Below, piece after piece: positions 12,191 to 25,175 of a stretch of DNA of 64,000 nucleotides. The notes beneath the pieces are model-generated. The model saw nothing but the letters and a program-made list of their open reading frames with translations, had not been told where the DNA came from and did no database searches. Numbering within the stretch: the stretch's first letter is position 1; each line of letters opens with the position of its first letter. The DNA is from Epiperipatus broadwayi (lineage: Eukaryota; Onychophora; Udeonychophora; Euonychophora; Peripatidae). Made by a program: the position numbers and the translations under genes. The DNA is taken from contig JAQFVV010000232.1 of NCBI GenBank assembly GCA_028023455.1, positions 248,001 through 312,000 on the forward strand. Direction: 5' to 3'.

Positions 12191-12230
12191 GGCGCCCTGG
12201 CGGTCAGTTTATGCGAGTCTAAAGCTTTTG

Positions 12231-13198
12231 TCCGGTATAATACACATATATTCCTTAAACATATATATATAGATCCACATACACCCATAGACATATATAT
12301 AAAATCACATATATATGTATATCAAAATATATATGCATATATCCTTTAAACATACATATATAAACCCATACACATATATACAAATCTTTATATACCCATA
12401 TATATATGCAACCTAATTTAAAATACATATATACACAAAAATATATCTAATACACAATTTTTAAATTGTTACATTTTAAAAACTTATTTTCAATTTTTTA
12501 ATTTCTAAAAAAAAAATTTAATACTACCCTTTTATTACTTCTTTATTAATATTATTTTAATTTTTATCTTTTCTTCCTATCTATCTTTTTTATTATCTAA
12601 TATATAGTATCTTTTATTTTTTATTTTAATATCTATAATTTTAACTTTCACCTTTTTATTATTTCTATTCTTATTCTTTATTAATAATTTATATTTTTAT
12701 TCTCTTTAATAATTCCCTATTCATTTTTATGTACCTTTCTCAATTTCCTCTACCTTTTAAATAACTGGGTTTTTTTTTCAAAATCTTCTACCTTCTTTTA
12801 ATATAGACTCCTTTAATACAATTCCCTCTCTTATCAATTTTTTAAAACTTATAAATCTATTTGAAAAATTAAATCTTACAAATCTTTATATATATATAAA
12901 TAAATATTTACAAGTCTTTCCCACATATTAAACCTTTTACATATCTATTTTATTACTATTATTATTAATAATAATTCTTTAAACTAATACTATTTTTAAA
13001 TTTTTATTTTTATATTCTATATATTTCCATATATATATACACATCTTTTTGTACTATTAACCCTACTAAAACAATATTAAACCTTTTACATACCTATTTT
13101 ATTACTATTATTATTAATAATAATTTAAACTAATACTATTTTTAAACTTTTATTTTTATATTCTGTATATTTCCATATATATATTGTAACGATCCGGA
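12231..13198 (-). mobile_element. PLE pseudo-LTR fragment
   Basis: The AT-rich block matches the pseudo-LTR at 33388-34260 in reverse complement (TATTACTATTATTATTAATA, ATCTATCTTTTTTATTATCT, ACATACACCCATAGAC). The right edge TATTGTAACGATCCGGA and the left edge TCCGGTATAATACACAT are short inverted versions of one another. The left edge stops before the hammerhead motif would be reached, at the same place as the copy at 56962. Confidence 0.7.
12927..13185 (-). repeat. 149-bp tandem duplication inside the pseudo-LTR
   Basis: ATTAAACCTTTTACATAYCT begins at 12927 and again at 13076, and the following ~110 bp match up to TTTCCATATATATA. The spacer contains CTTTTTGTACTATTAACCCT, which also occurs at 14966 next to the PLE body. 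The duplication therefore appears to join one element's 3' end to another's 5' end, as in tandem PLE insertions. Confidence 0.75.
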
Positions 13199-14952
13199 GA
13201 ATAACACTTAACGTGATCTGCACTACAGGGCGCCATCTAGGCATTTGAACCTAGAAAAATTTATAAAGTAGGCAAATACGTAAGTCAAAAAAAAAATTTT
13301 TTTTTTTTTTTTTTAAATTTTGATTCCGGTCGTTAGCCCAAGTCACTAGCTCAGGGAGTAGCAGAGATTTAGTAATATAATATCTTATCTAATTATATTT
13401 CAATATTAAAAAATAAATAAAATAAGCCACTGCCAGTAATTAACATACAAAAATTTATTTACGCATATATATATATAATTTAACATTATTATTTTAGTAT
13501 GTTTATTTTAGATTTTAATTTGATTTTATAATTTAAATTTACATTTTAATTTTTATAATATTATAAGTTTACATTTTAAATAAGTTCGCACAGATGTCCT
13601 TGTTTAACCTTAGGCCAAAGGTTCGCAGTCAAACCAAACTTCAATCCATCTGATATATCGATGTGTTCAATGTAATACGAATACGGCAGCACAATTAGGT
13701 TAAGAGAATAAACTGATTCTCATCAGATAGGAATATTACATCTATCAGACAAGAAGAGCAATAAAAAAAAAACTCCATCGAAAGGAACAGCGTTCTACAT
13801 CTTATAATCCCTTCCATAGGCAAAACGGAAGTGTGCGGCATATAAAAGCGATTCTGCCTGTGGCAAATCTCGAATTACATCTACTAACTCACCAATATAT
13901 CCCATCCATTGACCCAATTCAACTACGACACAAATAACCTAAGATTACCCTCCCCTAATATAACTTTACAAATCTATACAGCCATTCACGCTCGACTTAG
14001 GTTTAACATTTATATAATTAATTTAACGAAAAACAAAAATCATGATAAAACTTAAAGAACAAAAAATAAATAAATAAATGGAAATGATTTTACAAAAGAA
14101 ACACATCAAATAAAATTATAACTAATTAATAAATATTTTAGTTTTGTCAGATAGGATTCTCGTATATTATTTACTAAAAGGTTTAGAATTTAGAGTTCTA
14201 TGTTTTCAAATGAAAATAAAGTTCTTACGATTTTAAAAGGTCCATAATTTGTAGTCATTTGTAATTCTGAACGGGAATTCCCATGCCTTACTGAAGATAT
14301 TTGTTTTGTTAGCCATTGTTTTTATCCATCCGGAGGTTTTTGCTTTAACTGGTCCTCAATGAAGAAAACGATGTTTCACTGCCTTTTCTTTAACAGCTGA
14401 AGGAATTGAAAGTGCGTCTTTCAATCCCTTCACCTCCAACTCTGTACTAATACATATAGTCACATCGTAATAATTAATTAATAATTTTCAAACTTGTCCT
14501 TTTATATTAATTTGAAGGATCCAATGGACGTTACGTCATGATGATGATATGGTCCTTTCGCTGAGGTCCCATTCCATTGTTTTTCATTCATTGGCTATTT
14601 GTTTCTATTGTTTTCCTATCTGACCGATGTTTTTACATTTAAATGCCCAAGGCTAGTTTACATTTAACTAATTAAAACAATCATTTCCATTTCTGATTAA
14701 TTAATGTGTTTTCAAACTTAAAGATATATTTTTATCTTTAAATCTCTACTGAAAATTTAGTTTTAAAACACTTGTTCTTTAATAAAGTTTTCGTTTAATA
14801 ATTTTTTTTTTTTTCTGTGCGATTTATATATACGAGTTTAAGATAATATTTAATTCCAATTTTTAATTCTTAAAGAAAATTTTTAAATGCGAACTTTTTA
14901 TTTTAATTTCATGTTTAATAATAAAAACACAATGTAACGTCTGTGCTCATTA
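13199..14952. other. Unassigned sequence between two PLE pieces
   Basis: It begins with CAGGGCGCCATCTAGG (13226-13241), an inverted version of the word beside the left PLE end. A 14-bp-stem hairpin with one mismatch lies at 14399-14431. No protein is recognised. It may be the DNA into which the PLE copies inserted, or a further element. Confidence 0.4.
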
Positions 14953-16135
14953 CAATATACACATCTTTTTGTACTATTAACCCTACTAAAACAATAATGA
15001 GCCTATAAAAACAAGGTTTTTACCCCCACATTCTTATTCAAATTTGGTTTTATCTTCTCAATATTATTGCTTTTATTTTTCTCTTTTTTATTATTAGTAT
15101 ATTCTATCATTTTTATACTATCTTTCTCAAATATATGCCCTGTTTCCATAGTATGCAAATAAATTGGTGACTTTTTGTCATATCTATGTTGAATTAACCT
15201 CGTAAAAATTGAATTCTTCATCTCACCTACATATTTAGTCCTTATCCTATTATTCCACAAGATCTACAATTTATCTGATATACCCTATTTATACATGTTC
15301 CTATTCCTTTAATTTACTACCTTATATTTAATTACATTTTTATGCTTTTTATTAATTTTTCCAATAATTTTATTAACACTCTTAACTATATTATTATATG
15401 TTTTAACACGTGTATTCCTCCTATATTTATCCTTCTCTATTAACTTTTTTATATTTTCCTTCTGTTAATTTTATATTCTTCACTGTTACTTTCTCTGGAT
15501 ATTTATTTTCTTTAAACTCTTTAGTTATTAACTCTACTTCTTTTTATACTCCTCTTTACTTGAACAATAATTAATAGCCCTACATATTCTTGAACTAATA
15601 CTATTTATTTTATATTTACTATCTATATTAGAATTCCAACTCATTATATTACTATTCCCATTTATTTTTTATACACTGATGTTTCTATTCTATATCTTCC
15701 TTTATCATGTTTTTGTTAATAATATGCCTAAATATGATAACTGATTATCTTTCTTTCCACTGTAAATTTATTATTCTTATTTAATTTATTACTTTTTTCT
15801 AAATACGTATCTATTTGTCTTTCACTTCTGTTAAAAATAGATAATCATCTACATATCTTTTTAACATCCATCATCTTTTTTTTCTATTTCCTCCATATAT
15901 ATATTACTTAATATTCCACTCAATGTCTCTCCTATCAATAACCCCTTTTTTTATTTAAAATATTCTTTATTAAATTCAAATGTCATCTCTTTATACCATA
16001 ATTCCAGAATCTGTTTTAACTTAATTATTGGTATTTCTATTACTTTTTCTTCATCTTCTATATATTTATTAATTGCTAAATCTATTACTTTATCTACATC
16101 CAAATTTATGTACATTGATACTATATTTATTAATG
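14953..16135 (-). pseudogene. Penelope-like element body: RT (C-terminal half) + GIY-YIG endonuclease
   Basis: From right to left on the - strand, translated pieces give the reverse transcriptase palm: a segment near 16040 that aligns with the PLE 'DV..LFTN' region, then GLLIGETLSGILSNIYMEE near 15900. Next comes LKRYVDDYLFL near 15850, the catalytic YVDD box. After several frameshifts comes a CRSC zinc-knuckle-like pair, then YVGEMKNSIFTRLIQHRYD near 15190-15250 and the TGH motif, the GIY-YIG nuclease of canonical PLEs. The reading frame ends at 15003. A short 3' UTR follows and stops at TATATTGT (14953). The 5' half is missing beyond 16135. The codons are extremely A-rich, like the family's leader. 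Confidence 0.8.
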
Positions 16136-16379
16136 CCGGAAATTTGTCCTGCAGATTTGCGCTTCACCTAGTGCCAATTATATAAGCACTTGAACCGATT
16201 TGAAACTGAATTATATATAAATTTTATAGGCAATAGTATATATATAGAGATGTATGGATACACAAACATTTAACCCATCTGCCCATTCAGCTTGCACATG
16301 TGTATGTGCATATGAAAATTAACATTTGAAAGTTATAAAATTTTGTAATTTTATCTCAATAGCTTTCTAACCAATGTAT

Positions 16380-18957
16380 TGAAACTGTAAGATTTGTATT
16401 CAAATCTTAGTTTCACCTTGGTTCTGTTATCATTCTACCTCTTGCCCCTTTAGTATAGGTTTAAATGGATTCTGACCTTGAGTATCGAATTAGTGCGATC
16501 TGTAAATTGTTTCAAAAAAAAAAAAGAAAAATAAACGTCATATATGCGCACATACTCCGATAGTTTTATTTTAAAAATAACGCATTGCAAGGTATTATTA
16601 AATTGCCGTGCATAAGTTGTATAAAGTTAAATAATCCTATTAATTATTCTGATAGGTTTACATAATATTTTAATTTATAAAATAAAAGAAATCAATAATT
16701 ATAGTGTAAAATGTAAACATATTATTATTTAGGTCAAGTCCAGGTAATAGTTAAATTATAAAAATAAATAAGTCTCAATTAAAAATAAAGATGTTTTTAA
16801 AATACTTACATTCCCCTGTTAATTAAAGGCAAGTCATAGCAGGAGGGGGGAAGAGATGACAGAGCTAAAAAAGTATTTTAAACGTACAGTAACAAAAGAA
16901 AAAGGTTTGTTAAAAAGAAATCTTTTATAAATTACGTCATGCAAAAAGGTAAAATTTAAAAAGTGGTCAGATTGAAATTCCAACCTGTATTGCATCCATG
17001 ACCTAAAGGGATGTATGGCACAGACCCGAGAGACAGCTGCATGGATGACGTATTGCTTGATTGATCCCAGAGATAAGGAAAAAGAGAATAAAAAGCCACA
17101 ACTGATTGTTAAAAAAGATCAATGAGAGACTAGAACCAAAAACGTTAAATTACAATTATGCTGTTAATTCTTATATTTCTTGCGATCCAAATTTTATATC
17201 TGGCAATGTGCCAAGAGTAGGCACCGTGCGACGCTCCTCCGGACTGATGGTTATACAATATTAAAATTCCCACGAAATGTGATAACCCTAAAATTCTGCT
17301 ACTTCCGAAGAAAATCTTTCCCTAAATGTGACTGCTATTGAACCAGGAAACTCGGACTCTCCAAACAAGTGTGCACACTTAAATGAACTAAAGGTAACAT
17401 GATACCCAAGAATAAAATTGTTTTGAACTCTATATTTCTAATATATTAATTTCATTTTTAAATTCTACTATTATGTAATTCTAAAATTAAAAATATGCAA
17501 TTTTCTGTAATAATGTTCTTGTGTAATGAACCTCATAACTTAATCTATTTACCATTATTCTACTTGGGTATCCAAAATTTTATTGTATTCGTTAAAATTA
17601 TATTTCATGCCCACATGGTTTCTGAGCTGATGTTTTTTTTTTTTAAATTAATTCGCAGAGGAGCTACCCTCCTCTGTGGATTGATATCATAACAGAAAAT
17701 CATGTGGTTAATAATTTTCAGCTTGGGAATCATAGAATGAATTTAATATGTTTTTAAAGACGAGATCTACATTATTAGTTAGTGTATTTGTTAAGGGGCT
17801 ATCATTCATTTTAAGTTAGTTAAATCTTAAATAAACAATAATGTTAAGAAGAAAAGGAGGGGTTAATGATAGTAAATTAAATGCTATTCGTGTGGAGATT
17901 GGGGATAGATTCATATTATTTTGCCAAGCATAAAATAAATAAATGCGTTTGCATTAGAGTTGTGAACTGCGTTAGTTATAAATACATGAATTTTAAATCG
18001 CAGAAATGTAAAAGAGGTACTGTAAACGCTGTGTTCTTGCACTTAAGGAATGTACAAAAAAATATAATAGCATGGAACCTTGTCACACAGTCGGGATGGA
18101 AAGGCTAAGACCTCGTACCGATACCGCGCTCGTGACCACTTCTAAGGGCTCCGACCTGATGTTTGGCTGTCCCTCTCCCTATTCCTATAGTAATTACCTT
18201 GTCATGCGGTCGGGGATGGAAAGGCTACGACCTCATACTGATACTGCGCTCGTGACATACCTACAGGGCTCTGATCCAACGTTTGATTGTCCCACCAGCC
18301 TCCAACATTTCTTCTGTGATTATCCTCTTAAAAAGCCGATTCCCTTATAGCTCGGCAGTATTTCAGGCTAGTGGAGGTCACTTTAATAATAAGTATAAAG
18401 TTTATGCTGGGTCTAGCTTTACTCCCCCACATACGCTAATCTTTAGTAAGTTATTAGAAAAGACATTAATATTATAAAGAAATGGGGTGATAGCCTTGTA
18501 GATGAATGCACTCCTCATTAAGATATCGTAGCGTGTCTCGTAACATTCGCCACCTAAACATGAGGCATGAGATGTAGTTCATATTGACACCCAGGTAGCA
18601 TAATATATTTACCTATGAAAAGTAACCGCAATTAAATACTTAAATTATCTATATCCATGTCTGTGTGTCTGCTTAATTTAAAATAATAATTAGTATCATT
18701 TATAGCAATGAACAGTAAGAATATAGTAGTCCGTAGGGTGAAACCATTAGTAGAGTCTCTTGTTTACCTGACCATCGGGCCTAGAAAATAATGCTTTTGT
18801 TATGGTAGACGCATTGTCATGTGGGTTTTGTTGTGAATAAAATTACTAGGTTTGAATGCGGTATTGCAGGCCCTGAACCCACCTGTTGTGCCGCCATTCG
18901 AACATGGTGGTGGAATTTTGCAACATGTTAACAAGGCATACGAAATCTTACCATTAC
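16380..18957 (+). repeat. 5' LTR
   Basis: It is nearly collinear with 20716-23263 over its full length, with small indels. Its start is TGAAAC and its end lies near 18957. Short frames inside are repeated in the other LTR and are not genes. It holds the doubled segment listed separately. Confidence 0.82.
18078..18310 (+). repeat. Internal tandem pair in the 5' LTR (about 119 bp)
   Basis: CCTTGTCACACAGTCGGG at 18078 and CCTTGTCATGCGGTCGGG at 18197 each start a unit. Both contain ATGGAAAGGCTAMGACCTC and GCGCTCGTGAC and end near a GTCCC word. The pair is present in both LTRs (3' copy at 22387 and 22500) and is the most GC-rich part of the LTR, so it is a candidate regulatory block. Confidence 0.75.
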
Positions 18958-18979
18958 ATAGTATATTTTTTTTAGCTGC

Positions 18980-18998
18980 TGACGCCGCAACGTGGGCC
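18980..18998 (+). other. Primer-binding-site-like sequence
   Basis: TGACGCCGCAACGTGGGCC resembles the tRNA-Lys-type primer site TGGCGCCCAACGTGGGGC, with one inserted base and about three differences. It lies about 20 nt after the apparent LTR end, farther than usual, so either the LTR end is slightly misplaced or the site is decayed. Confidence 0.45.
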
Positions 18999-19621
18999 GA
19001 ATACGAAAATACCCTGAGATCGAAAAAAAATTTTTTTTATTAAATTGTTCTTTCTTTCATATATTGTTTTATAACTACTACATATATAAATAAATAAATA
19101 AATCAAATGAGTGAAGTGAGATATTGAGTGGGCAGCAGACATGGAATGGGTATGAACGTATGTAAAAGGGGGATGACGAAACATACTCTGATCTGAAAAT
19201 ATATATATATAAAAGAATAAAAATATGTATGAGAGCCAGAAGAGTAAGGGCAGCAGCAAATTGTAATAGATAGGGGTAGCAGCCAGAGTCGGGCAGGATA
19301 AGTGGAAAGAAGAATGGGAAGAGCAGATATAGCCATAGTACTGGAGAAGTTTAACGATAAGCCATTAGATATAAGAACAACAGACAGCAAATATAATAGC
19401 TAATTATAAGTCATTAGATATAACAGGTGAACCATGGATGAAGGGGAGTAAGCTTGCAAATTAGAAGCACCAAAAGAACAGAGAGACTTCCAGATAAAGT
19501 TCATAGAGGAAATATTTAGGCAGGAATGGAAAAAGATGAGGGAACTATATGAACAAGAAAAGAAATCAAGAGAGAAAGAAATGAGGAAATAGTGTGAACA
19601 GGAAAGAAAATTAAGAAAGAA

Positions 19622-20303
19622 ATGGGGGAGTTAAAAGAATGCATAATTAACGAAAAAAAGGGTATAAAGCAGGAGGAAGGACAAAGCCATGAAAAGAGTG
19701 AGGGACTTGAGGTGGAGGGTCCAATAGAAAAGCAAGAAGAGGACGTTGCATCAGAACTACCAGCTATGACCGAGAATATAAAAGCGAGCAGCCCCAGAAC
19801 AGACACAGAAAAATAGGAACAACAGGAGACTGTGGGTGCACAAAGTTATCCGGCCAAGTTTATCCACATTAAAATTTTTAAAGGAGAAATAGTGGAGAAC
19901 CCTCAAGAACATCTTGAGAGTATCCAAGACCTCCTCCTATTCCACCAGCAGGGCAGAGTGAGCAAATCGCCATCACCGGCCACCACCTATATGGACACGC
20001 CAAACAATGGTGGAATCTAATCAAAAATAAACCACAGACCCTGAAGAAGTATAAAGCGGTGCTGCTTAAACATTGGAGCGACGAACGCCAAAGTGGAATA
20101 TTTAATACACTATGTCAAGAAAAATACGGAGTTGGAACAACAGAAACGCACACGCAATTCTTCCTGTGTCAAGCAAGCCAGCTGAAATCGCTGACAGCAT
20201 TCACCTTGTCAGAAGGACAGATTATTGGCACCATCTAGCGGAACATGCCACTGCCCATCCAGCAGTTGATGGCAGGGAGCCAGACAAAGGAGCTAGAAGA
20301 TAA
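19622..20303 (+). pseudogene. Broken retrotransposon gag
   Basis: This is a structural polyprotein remnant that would have packaged element RNA. The first part (from 19622) is highly charged and rich in Glu/Lys. A TAG at 19814-19816 interrupts the frame. The same frame continues with FIHIKIFKGEIVENPQEHLE (about 19860-19915), typical of Ty3-type capsid N-termini. The frame then shifts near 19940-19970 to one that reads AITGHHLYGHAKQWWNLIK and, farther on, HWSDERQSGIFNTLCQEKYG and HTQFFLCQASQL, a retrotrans_gag-like domain. Another stop follows before RNMPLPIQQLM. No zinc knuckle was seen. The interior is too short for pol. Confidence 0.75.
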
Positions 20304-20531
20304 CCATGCTTGACTTTAGCCATTGGTCTAAAGACACCCTGGAGAAAGTACGGAAACCGGAAAGTCCGTGACAACCAATAATGACAAGAAGTGGACATCA
20401 CCCGCACGACCCAGGAATCTAATTAAAACCATTCCATAGGACTGTCGAAATCGTTGAAGAAACCGGAAAAGAAAGAAAGGTAAAACGAGCTAGTTAACCC
20501 ATATGTTATGATAGTAAGCATTAATAGATAT

Positions 20532-20560
20532 GAAAGAAAAAAGGGGGGGGGGGAATGGAA
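20532..20560 (+). other. Purine tract with an 11-G run
   Basis: An unbroken purine run (GAAAGAAAAAAG followed by G's, then GAATGGAAG) lies upstream of the 3' LTR. It is about 155 nt from the LTR start, while a functional polypurine tract normally abuts it. It may be the primer tract displaced by an insertion, or coincidental. Confidence 0.35.
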
Positions 20561-20715
20561 GCTAGTAAGTTAATCATTGATCCGAGTATGATATCGTTGA
20601 CCCTTAAAGTCCAGGGTTTTTTTTTATATTATGGTATTCTGTTTTAATTTTGTATTCTCCTCTTTATTAAAAAGGGAGGATTCATCTATTACCACCCACT
20701 CTGAGTAAGGGAATA

Positions 20716-23263
20716 TGAAACTGTAAGATTTGTATTCAAATCTTAGTTTCAGCTTGGTTCTGTTATCATTCTACCTCTCGCCCCTTTAGTATAGGTTTAC
20801 ACGGATTCTGACCTTGAGTATCGGATTAGTGCGATCTGTAAATTGTTTCAAAAAAGAAATGTCATTTATATGCACATACTCCAATAGTTTTATTTTAAAA
20901 ATAATGCATTGCAAGGTATTATTAAATTGCCATGCATAAGTTGTATAAAGTTAAATAATCCTATTAATTATTCTGATAGGTTTACATAATATTTTAATTT
21001 TTAAAATAAATTAAAGAAATCAATAATTATAGTGTAAAATGTAAACATATTATTTAGGTCAGGTCCTTGTAATACTTAAATTATAAAAATAAATAAGTCT
21101 CGATTAAAAATAAAGATGTTTTTAAAATATATAAATTCCCCTGCTCTAGTCATAGCGGGAGGGGGGAAGAGATGACAGAGCTAAAAATGTATTTTAAACA
21201 TACAGTAACAAAAGAAAAAGGTTTGTTAAAAAAAAATCTTTTATAAATTACGTCATGCAAAAGGTAAAATTTAAAAAGTGGTCAGATTGAAATTCCAACC
21301 TGTATTGCATCTGTGACCTAAAGGGATGTATGGCACAGACCCGAGAGTGCTGCATGGATGACGTATTGCTTGATGGATCCCAGAGATAAGAAAAAGAGAA
21401 TAAAAAGCCACAACTGATTGTTAAAAAAGATCAATGAGAGGCTAGAACCAAAAACGTTAAATTACAATTATGCTGTTAATTATATTTCTTGCGATCCAAA
21501 TTTTATATCTAGCAATGTACCAAGAGTAGGCGCTGTGCGACGCTCCTCCGGACTGATGGCTATACAATATTAAAATTCCCACAAAATATGATAACCCTAG
21601 AATTCTGCTACTTCTGAAGAAAATCTTTCCCTAAATGTGACTGCTATTGAACCAGGAAACTCTGACTCTCCAAACAAGTGTGCACACTTAAATGAACTAA
21701 AGGTAACATGATACCCAAGAATAAAATTGTTTTGAACTCTATATTTCTAATATATTAATTTCATTTTTAAATTCTACTATTATGTAATTCTAAAATTAAA
21801 AATATGCAATTTTCTGTAATAATGCTCTTTTGTAATGAACCTCGTAACTTAATCTATTTACCATTATTCTACTTGGGTATCCAAAATTTTATTGTATTCG
21901 TTAAAATTATATTTCATGCCCACGTGGTTTCCCAGCTGATGTTTTTTTTAAAATTAATTTGCATAGGAGCTACCCTCCTCTGCGGATTGATATCATAACA
22001 GAAAATCATGTGGTTAATAATTTTCATCTCGGGAATCATAGAATGAATTTAATATGTTTTTAAAGACGAATCTATATTATTAGTTAGTGTATTTGTTAAG
22101 GGGCTATCATTCATTTTAAGTTAGTTAAATCTTAAATAAACAATAATGTTAAGAAGAAAAGGGGGGTTTTTAATGATAGTAAATTAAATGCTATTCATGT
22201 GGAGATTGGGGTTAGATTCATATTATTTTGCCAAGCATAAAATAAATAAATGCATTTGCATTAGAGTTGTGAACTGTGTTAGTTATAGATACATGAATTT
22301 TAAATCTCAGAAATGTAAAAGAGGTACTGTAAATGCTGTGTTCTTGCACTTAAGGAACATACAAAAAAATATATAATAGTACGGAACCTTGTCATGCGGT
22401 TGGGATGGAAAGGCTAAGACCTCGTACCGATACCGCGCTCATGACCACTCCTAAGGGCTCCGACCCGATGTTTGGCCATCCCTATTCCTATAGTAATTAC
22501 CTTGTCATGCGGTTGGGGATGGAAAGGCTACCACCTCATACCAATACCGTGCTCGTGACATACCTACAGGGCTCTGATCCGACGTTTGATCATCCCACCA
22601 GCCTCCAACATTTCTTCTGTGATAATCCTCTTAGAAAGCCGATTCTCTTATAGCTCAGCAGTATTTCAGGCTACCGCAGGTCACTTTAATAATAAGTATA
22701 AAGTTTATGCTGGGTCTAGCTCCACTCCTCCACATCTGCTAATCTTTAGTAAGTTATTAGAAAAGACATTAATATTATAAAGAAATGGGGTGATAGCCTT
22801 GTAGATGAATGCACTCCTCATTAAGATATCGTAGCGTGTCTCGTAACATTCACCACCTAAATGTGAGGCATGAGATGTAGTTCATATTGACACCCAGGTA
22901 GTGTAATATATTTACCTATGTAAAGTAACCGCAATTAAATACTTAAATTATCTATATCCATGTCTGTGTGTCTGCTTAATTTAAAATAATAATTAGTATC
23001 ATTCATAGCAATGAACAGTAAGAATATAGTAGTAGTCCGTAGGATGAAACCATTAGTAGAGTCTCTTGTTTACCTGACCACCGAGCCTAGAAAATAATGC
23101 TATTGTTATGGTAGATGCGTTGTCATGTGGGTTTTGTTGTGAATAAAATTACTAGGTTCGAATGCGGTATTGCAGGCCCTGAACCCACCTGTTGTGCCGC
23201 CATTCGAACGTGGTGGTGGAATTTTGCAACATGTTAACAAGGCATACAAAATCTTACCGTTAC
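20716..23263 (+). repeat. 3' LTR
   Basis: It matches 16380-18957 from TGAAACTGTAAG to ATCTTACCGTTAC. Differences are scattered substitutions (many C-to-T or G-to-A) and short indels. Unique sequence begins at TGTAAGTATAATATA. Confidence 0.82.
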
Positions 23264-25130
23264 TGTAAGTATAATATATATATGTAATTTTTATATTTTG
23301 CAAATAATAATTTGTATAAAAGTAAAATTGTCATTTAAGAGACAAACAATATTTTGGAAATTTATTACTAATAGTTTGTCTAAAAACAAACTGATATTTA
23401 AAAGTGAAACAATGCAATCAGTCAATGATAAAATTTTGCAGGCCATTGTGTCATTCTAAAAGATGCATGGAAGGTTATACGTTTATTGCCATATATGGAA
23501 ATGGAGATCAACTTTGAATCCCAACCAAGTGTCTGAGTTTGAGGCAGTGGCCAGCATTCTTTAAATATTGGCTTGGGTATAAATAGCTAAAAAAAATTTT
23601 TTGTTATTCTTGATCTATTCTATCATATATTTCACGCAAGTTTATGTTGTGGCAGAAAATCATGATGGGGTAAAGGAGATCGCCTGCTTTCCCATACCTC
23701 TGGAAAGCTTATCTAGCTCAGTATGCTGTGGTGTGTAACATCTAGACCAAATATGTAGACTGTTCAGTGACATATTTGCCTGAAAGTGACTCAAATTTCT
23801 ACCAATGCCTGTTTCAAACCCAAGCCAGCTTATGATCATGATCCATCGATCGTGTCCTCAAGTCCAAGATAACATCTACATTGCCATCAGCTAATGAACT
23901 CTTAATTGATAAGTTATTCTGATTCTAAACTATATCATGCACCTTTCTTTTATTTTACTTAATTTTTAAAGTTGTTATATAAATGTTAATAATGTCTGTG
24001 AAACTTATTCTAATGCTATATAAATTCTTATGTTTTGGTGTGGCAATTTAGAATTCATTTGATTTTTTCTTATTTTATTATTCTAATTCATTTTGATATG
24101 CCAAGAAGATCTACAATCTAGCAAGTGGATTAAACCCACTGCCAATAGTTTTCTGCTATTAAATTATGGAGATGTAAATTTCCTTAAAGTCCGTTGTTAT
24201 AAACTCACTCAGTTTTATACCAATTATTTTATGATCATTTTATTTTTTAAATGATTGGGTTTAATGTTGATGCTTAATCATTATCTCTAACTGAAAATTA
24301 ATCCTCATCTAATCATTAAAATTGTTTATCATTTTATCTAATTAAATTTCACCAGAAGTGAATTTAATGATTTTATTTTGTAAGTAATATAAGTTATATG
24401 TGCAATGATCGCTTGTAGAAATGTAAGGAGATATTTCAGAAGTATGGGAGAGAGCAATTTATTCCCTTTTAGTTTTAAACTCTGACCTATTATGTGCCTT
24501 TTATTAATCCTTAGTTAAGTGGCTGGGATGGTTTGTGTTTAAGCATTTCATTATGCAGGAGAGGTGTTTATTGAAGCAGTGGATCTGAAGTCCGATCCAT
24601 GCTTCACAGCCTTCTATAAACTTAGTATTATAGACCTGAATTAAGTTTATAGTCCAATATCTGCAGGGTTTTGCATTTAACTATTTCATTTTAAATAAAT
24701 TCCATTCTAAGATTAAATTTCTGTTAATAAAAATTACTTGTCAAATCTATTAGTTAAACATATATATACATCAAGCGTATATATATATGAGTTAATGCAA
24801 AATTCTGCTGAAATAAAATGCTTATATTATTAAAAGAAATAATATATTTTTTTTGTTAAAATCTTGTTAAAATATTTAGTATGATTTGATTTTGAGATAA
24901 GCCCGCCAACATTTTCTAAAAGAATGTATATTTTTAATTAATTAGCCCATTTAAGGCAAATTAAAGATGGCCTTCTCTTTCTTTTTTAATTAATAAAATT
25001 CAAAGTTTAAAGAAAGAAATTTAGAGTAAAAAAGTAAAAGTTATTTTTAGAAAATGTTACCTTGAAACAAAGGAGCACGGGGGCTTATCAACATCTAAGA
25101 TCATACAAACAATAGAAGGTAGCTGACAAA
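23264..25130. other. Unassigned sequence
   Basis: No gene or known repeat is recognised. Segments near 23440-23900 and 24520-24640 are less AT-rich but have stops in all frames. Confidence 0.45.
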
Positions 25131-25135
25131 GAGGG

Positions 25136-25175
25136 TATAAATAAAAGTGAGAACAAAAGACTTGGTTATTCAGAG
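25136..25175 (+). promoter_or_regulatory. Candidate TATA-box promoter
   Basis: TATAAATA at 25136-25143 is followed at about +30 by TTATTCAGAG (25166-25175), an initiator-like sequence. Downstream DNA is less AT-rich than its surroundings. It could drive a host transcript or be the promoter of an unrecognised solo LTR. Confidence 0.4.

Larger units (their letters stand above)
16380..23263 (+). mobile_element. LTR retrotransposon with very long LTRs, gag only
   Basis: Two direct repeats of about 2.55 kb (16380-18957 and 20716-23263) flank 1758 bp. Each begins TGAAACTGTAAGATTTG and ends near ATCTTACCRTTAC, giving a short inverted terminal match (GTAAGATTT/AAATCTTAC). The interior has a primer-binding-site-like sequence, a broken gag and a purine tract, in + strand order. 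No protease, RT, RNase H or integrase can be found, so the element would have needed another element's enzymes. LTR divergence looks like a few percent, which suggests moderate age. Flanks TGTAT (left) and TGTAA (right) may be a decayed 5-bp target duplication. Confidence 0.8.

Noticed and set aside
17495-18477. Several open frames in the 5' LTR that recur at 21804-22780
   Set aside because: They are repeated because both are LTRs, are short, overlap each other, and change length between copies.
19516-19806. Ser/Phe-rich - strand frame of 96 codons
   Set aside because: It is antisense to the Glu/Lys-rich gag region.
16380-23263. Simple segmental duplication instead of an LTR element
   Set aside because: The interior has a primer-site-like sequence and a gag remnant in the right order, and the repeats start TG with short inverted ends, which favours an LTR retrotransposon.
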